Of a stretch of DNA of 25,300 nt, positions 23,029 to 25,300 are shown one piece after another. A program made the position numbers and the translations under genes. The DNA is from Lentisphaeria bacterium (GTDB lineage: Bacteria; Verrucomicrobiota; Lentisphaeria; Victivallales; UBA1829). The first letter of the stretch is position 1. Every line of letters begins with the position of its first letter. A model generated the notes under the pieces. It was not told the DNA's origin and made no database searches. It worked only from the letters and a program-made list of their open reading frames with translations. The stretch spans positions 1 through 25,300 of the forward strand of contig DPDG01000040.1 in assembly GCA_003526375.1 (NCBI GenBank). The letters are read 5' to 3'.

Positions 23029-25065
23029 TCATTTCGATTTCAGGACCGCGCTTCCGCACGGGGGCAGAGTAATTGCGTCCACGGAGGAGATTCCGTTCCA
23101 GAGATCCTCCATTTCATACGGCAGGCGGACAGTCTGCGGCTCGTCACTCATATTCTGCACAAAATAATAAGCGGCGCCCTCTTTCTCCCGCCGCGCGGCT
23201 TTGACAGCGGAAGGCAGACCGGACAAAACCGGCTCAATTCCGTTCTGTTCAAGCAGTTTTCCGTAAAACAATTCCAGAAAATCAGGATTCGTGTCCGCTC
23301 CGATGTAATACGCCTTACCCCTGCCGCGGCGGTTCATCGTAAGAGCCGGAGAACCGGCGTAGAAATCGTTGCCGTAGACGCCGAGCACCTCCGCGCCTTC
23401 CGCATGGAGATACTCGCAGCGGCGGACCACCGGAAACTCGTTTCTTCCACTCAACTGCCATCCGTCAAGCCGCAGAGTCTGTTCCGTTTCCGGCTCGAAA
23501 AGGTCGATGTCCTCGTTCCAGATACCGAAAAGACGGCGCAGTTCCCCGCCTCCGGGATTGCCGCCGGAAAAACAGAGATTGTTCTCGTCGACGTATGCCG
23601 AAAGAAACGTCATGACCAGAATTCCGCCATCCTCCACAAAACGGCTCAGGCGCTCCATGACTCCCGGCTTCATCATGAACAGCATCGGCGCGACCAGTAT
23701 TTTATATCTGGAAAAGTCGCATGTGCTTTCGATGACAGCCAGCGGGACACTGTGCGTCCAGAGAGACTGGTAATGCTTGAACACCGTTTCAATCATCTGC
23801 TGCTCCTGCACATCACCGCCCCGTTCGCCAAATCCTTTCGTATTGTGCAGCGCCCAGACGGACTCCCAGTCGTGAATCACCGCGACTTCGGGACGGATCA
23901 TGCTGTCCGCAATTTCGCCGATCCGCTCCAGGCGTGCCCCGTAGTCGGCGACGCGCTGAAACATCAGGGTTTTGTCCGTGCCGTCATGCCCGACCACGGC
24001 GCCATGGATTTTTTCGCAGTTGCCGCGCCCCTTCCGCCATTGAAAATACATGGTTCCGTCGGCGCCGTGGGCAAGCGCAAGGAGCATTTCACGCTCGAAC
24101 TCCCGCGGACGGCGCATTTTGCAGTAAGGCTTGTAATTCGGGATGCCGGGACAGGACTCCATCATCAGGAACGGCTTGCCCTTCATCGAATAGTGCATGT
24201 CGTGAATCATGGAATACCGTGCGGCGGTCCGTTCCGTTTCCCCTTTGTACCACGTGGGATAACAGTCGTCCGCGATAAAATCGCAGACATCCGCGATGCG
24301 CCAGTAGTCCAGTCCTTCATATACCCCCATCATATTGGTGGTGACGGGCGCATCGGAAAAGTCCCGCAGCGCCTCCACCTCAAAACGCATGAAGTCCACA
24401 ACCTGCTGTGTGTTGAACCGCAGAAAATCGACACGCGCCAGATCCATGGAACGATCATTCGGGTCCACCTGTTCCCACGCGGAGTAGCGGTGTCCCCAGA
24501 AAGCGGACCAGTAGACTTCATTCAATCTTTCGAGAGATCCGTAACGCTGTTTCAGGAAATCGACAAACTCCTTCCGGCAGAGTCCGCAGTAACACGCCCC
24601 GTTGTATTCATTGCTGACATGCCACCCGCCGAGCGCCGGATGAGAAGCATAGCGCTCCGCAAGTCTGCGTATGATCACCGCCAGTTTTTCGCGCATGACC
24701 GGCGAGGTCCAGCAGTGGTTCTCCCGTCCGCCCCACGGCATCCGTTCGCCTTTTTCATTGACGCGGTTCGTTTCCGGATATTTATGTCCGAGCCATGCGG
24801 GGCGGGCGCCGGACGGAGTTGCCAGAAAAACTTTCTTCCCGTGGACACGGCAGCGCTCCATAATATCGTCGAGCCATGTAAAATCGAATCTCCCCTCTTC
24901 CGGTTCATATTGCGACCAGGAAAAAATGCCGATGGAAAAGGCGTTGCAGTGCGCCTCGTCCATCAGCCTGAAATCGTCGTCGATAATGCCGGGAGTCTTC
25001 AGCCACTGATCGGGGTTGTAGTCACCGCCGTGAAGAAGATGCGGAAAATCCTTTATGATGCTCAT
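23029..25065 (-). CDS. GH42 beta-galactosidase
   Basis: 678 aa from the ATG at 25065, which has AAGGA 8 nt upstream; a 19-residue upstream extension overlaps the promoter and is dropped. The family splits terminal beta-galactosides from oligosaccharides. Seen: the N-terminal HGGDYNPDQW (12-21), acid/base Glu153 in SNEYNG, nucleophile Glu303 in MMESCPG, and the zinc site Cys118/Cys158/Cys160/Cys163. The catalytic TIM barrel covers about 1-385, the trimerisation (42M) domain about 395-600 and a C-terminal beta domain the rest. There is no signal peptide, so it is cytoplasmic and acts on imported sugars. The promoter has a tandem repeat typical of AraC-type activation. The substrate could also be another beta- or alpha-linked galactoside or arabinoside within GH42. 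Confidence 0.94.
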   Translation of the reverse strand: MSIIKDFPHLLHGGDYNPDQWLKTPGIIDDDFRLMDEAHCNAFSIGIFSWSQYEPEEGRFDFTWLDDIMERCRVHGKKVFLATPSGARPAWLGHKYPETNRVNEKGERMPWGGRENHCWTSPVMREKLAVIIRRLAERYASHPALGGWHVSNEYNGACYCGLCRKEFVDFLKQRYGSLERLNEVYWSAFWGHRYSAWEQVDPNDRSMDLARVDFLRFNTQQVVDFMRFEVEALRDFSDAPVTTNMMGVYEGLDYWRIADVCDFIADDCYPTWYKGETERTAARYSMIHDMHYSMKGKPFLMMESCPGIPNYKPYCKMRRPREFEREMLLALAHGADGTMYFQWRKGRGNCEKIHGAVVGHDGTDKTLMFQRVADYGARLERIGEIADSMIRPEVAVIHDWESVWALHNTKGFGERGGDVQEQQMIETVFKHYQSLWTHSVPLAVIESTCDFSRYKILVAPMLFMMKPGVMERLSRFVEDGGILVMTFLSAYVDENNLCFSGGNPGGGELRRLFGIWNEDIDLFEPETEQTLRLDGWQLSGRNEFPVVRRCEYLHAEGAEVLGVYGNDFYAGSPALTMNRRGRGKAYYIGADTNPDFLELFYGKLLEQNGIEPVLSGLPSAVKAARREKEGAAYYFVQNMSDEPQTVRLPYEMEDLWNGISSVDAITLPPCGSAVLKSK

Positions 25066-25094
25066 AATCAAATCCTTTCCGGTTGTTTCTGAAA

Positions 25095-25122
25095 AATCTA
25101 TCCGGCAGAAATGCCAAATCAA
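25095..25122 (-). promoter_or_regulatory. Promoter of the GH42 gene
   Basis: Minus strand TTGATT (25122-25117), 16-bp spacer, TAGATT (25100-25095); start near 25088, about 23 nt before the ATG at 25065. The repeat at 25128-25159 lies directly upstream. Confidence 0.55.
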
Positions 25123-25127
25123 GCCCG

Positions 25128-25159
25128 ATACCAGAAAGCATATGAAAAAATACCAGAAA
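25128..25159. promoter_or_regulatory. Tandem 10-bp direct repeat, probable AraC-family activator site
   Basis: ATACCAGAAA occurs at 25128-25137 and again at 25150-25159, exactly 22 bp apart (two helical turns, same face). The proximal copy ends 5 bp from the -35 of the GH42 promoter. Direct half-sites at about 21-22 bp next to a -35 are the hallmark of AraC/XylS activators. Confidence 0.6.
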
Positions 25160-25282
25160 TAACAGCGGCAGGGATTCAGAAAACACTTGCTGCGGCGCCG
25201 GTTCCCTCCCGGTTTCCGGGTATTTTCCGTTCTTCAGCCTCCTGTTTTCCGAAAAAAATTCGATTTTTTCTGTTTTCCCCCC

Positions 25283-25300
25283 TTGACAATTGAGGATACC
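25283..25300 (+). promoter_or_regulatory. Possible -35 of a rightward promoter cut by the window edge
   Basis: A consensus TTGACA at 25283-25288 follows a T/C-rich tract; the -10 would lie beyond the window. Between 25160 and 25282 I see no gene or other site. Confidence 0.25.

Noticed and set aside
22972..25092. 706-codon plus-strand open frame opposite the GH42 gene
   Set aside because: The minus strand encodes a full GH42 enzyme with all catalytic and zinc residues; the plus frame shows no recognisable domain.

Overview
Source organism (inference). Gene content suggests a Gram-negative bacterium of the Lentisphaerota/Victivallis type, probably gut- or sediment-associated. The window has a type II prepilin-like 'H-X9-DG' protein whose mature N-terminus (ILAAMLLPALN) is typical of the large Lentisphaerota/Planctomycetota prepilin families. 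It also has a GH42 beta-galactosidase, an AraC-type sugar regulator, RND efflux and moderately GC-rich coding DNA. There is no rRNA marker, so this is a family-level impression only. No tRNA, rRNA, CRISPR array or transposase was seen.

Layout. 1-2768: an AraC-type regulator (+) faces an HpcH/HpaI-type aldolase and a prepilin-like gene that has lost its signal peptide (both -). 2769-7860: an autoregulated efflux module, tetR - membrane-fusion protein - RND permease (+). A perfect 10-10-10 bp palindrome lies in its promoter. On its right is the C-terminal half of a GntR/FCD regulator that has lost its DNA-binding domain. The efflux module is therefore bracketed by two divergently oriented genes, each missing its 5' end.

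8280-16973 (-), the highlight: a peptide-export locus. In order of transcription it holds an ECF sigma factor, a 109-aa precursor with a short double-glycine leader, an HlyD-type adaptor, a C39-peptidase ABC transporter, a second ABC transporter with a long N-terminal domain (the NHLM ABC1/ABC2 arrangement), a membrane-anchored type-1 periplasmic-binding protein, and a 69-aa protein with a leader-like motif. No peptide-modifying enzyme is present. A two-part motif of 12 + 17 identical bases with an 11-nt spacer lies upstream of both small genes and nowhere else that I saw. It has the form of an ECF-sigma promoter, so the sigma factor probably switches on both small genes together.

17037-25300: housekeeping and carbohydrate genes. 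These are pyrD-pyrK (-), divergent priA (+), a TM2-domain protein, a CYTH phosphatase and a periplasmic thioredoxin-like protein (+), then a small unknown protein (-) behind a striking inverted repeat, and a GH42 beta-galactosidase (-) whose promoter carries a tandem 10-bp repeat at 22-bp spacing, as expected for an AraC-family activator.

How it fits together. The export locus looks like a self-contained secretion-signalling or bacteriocin unit with its own sigma factor. The efflux module looks like a later insertion. The right third is ordinary chromosomal backbone.
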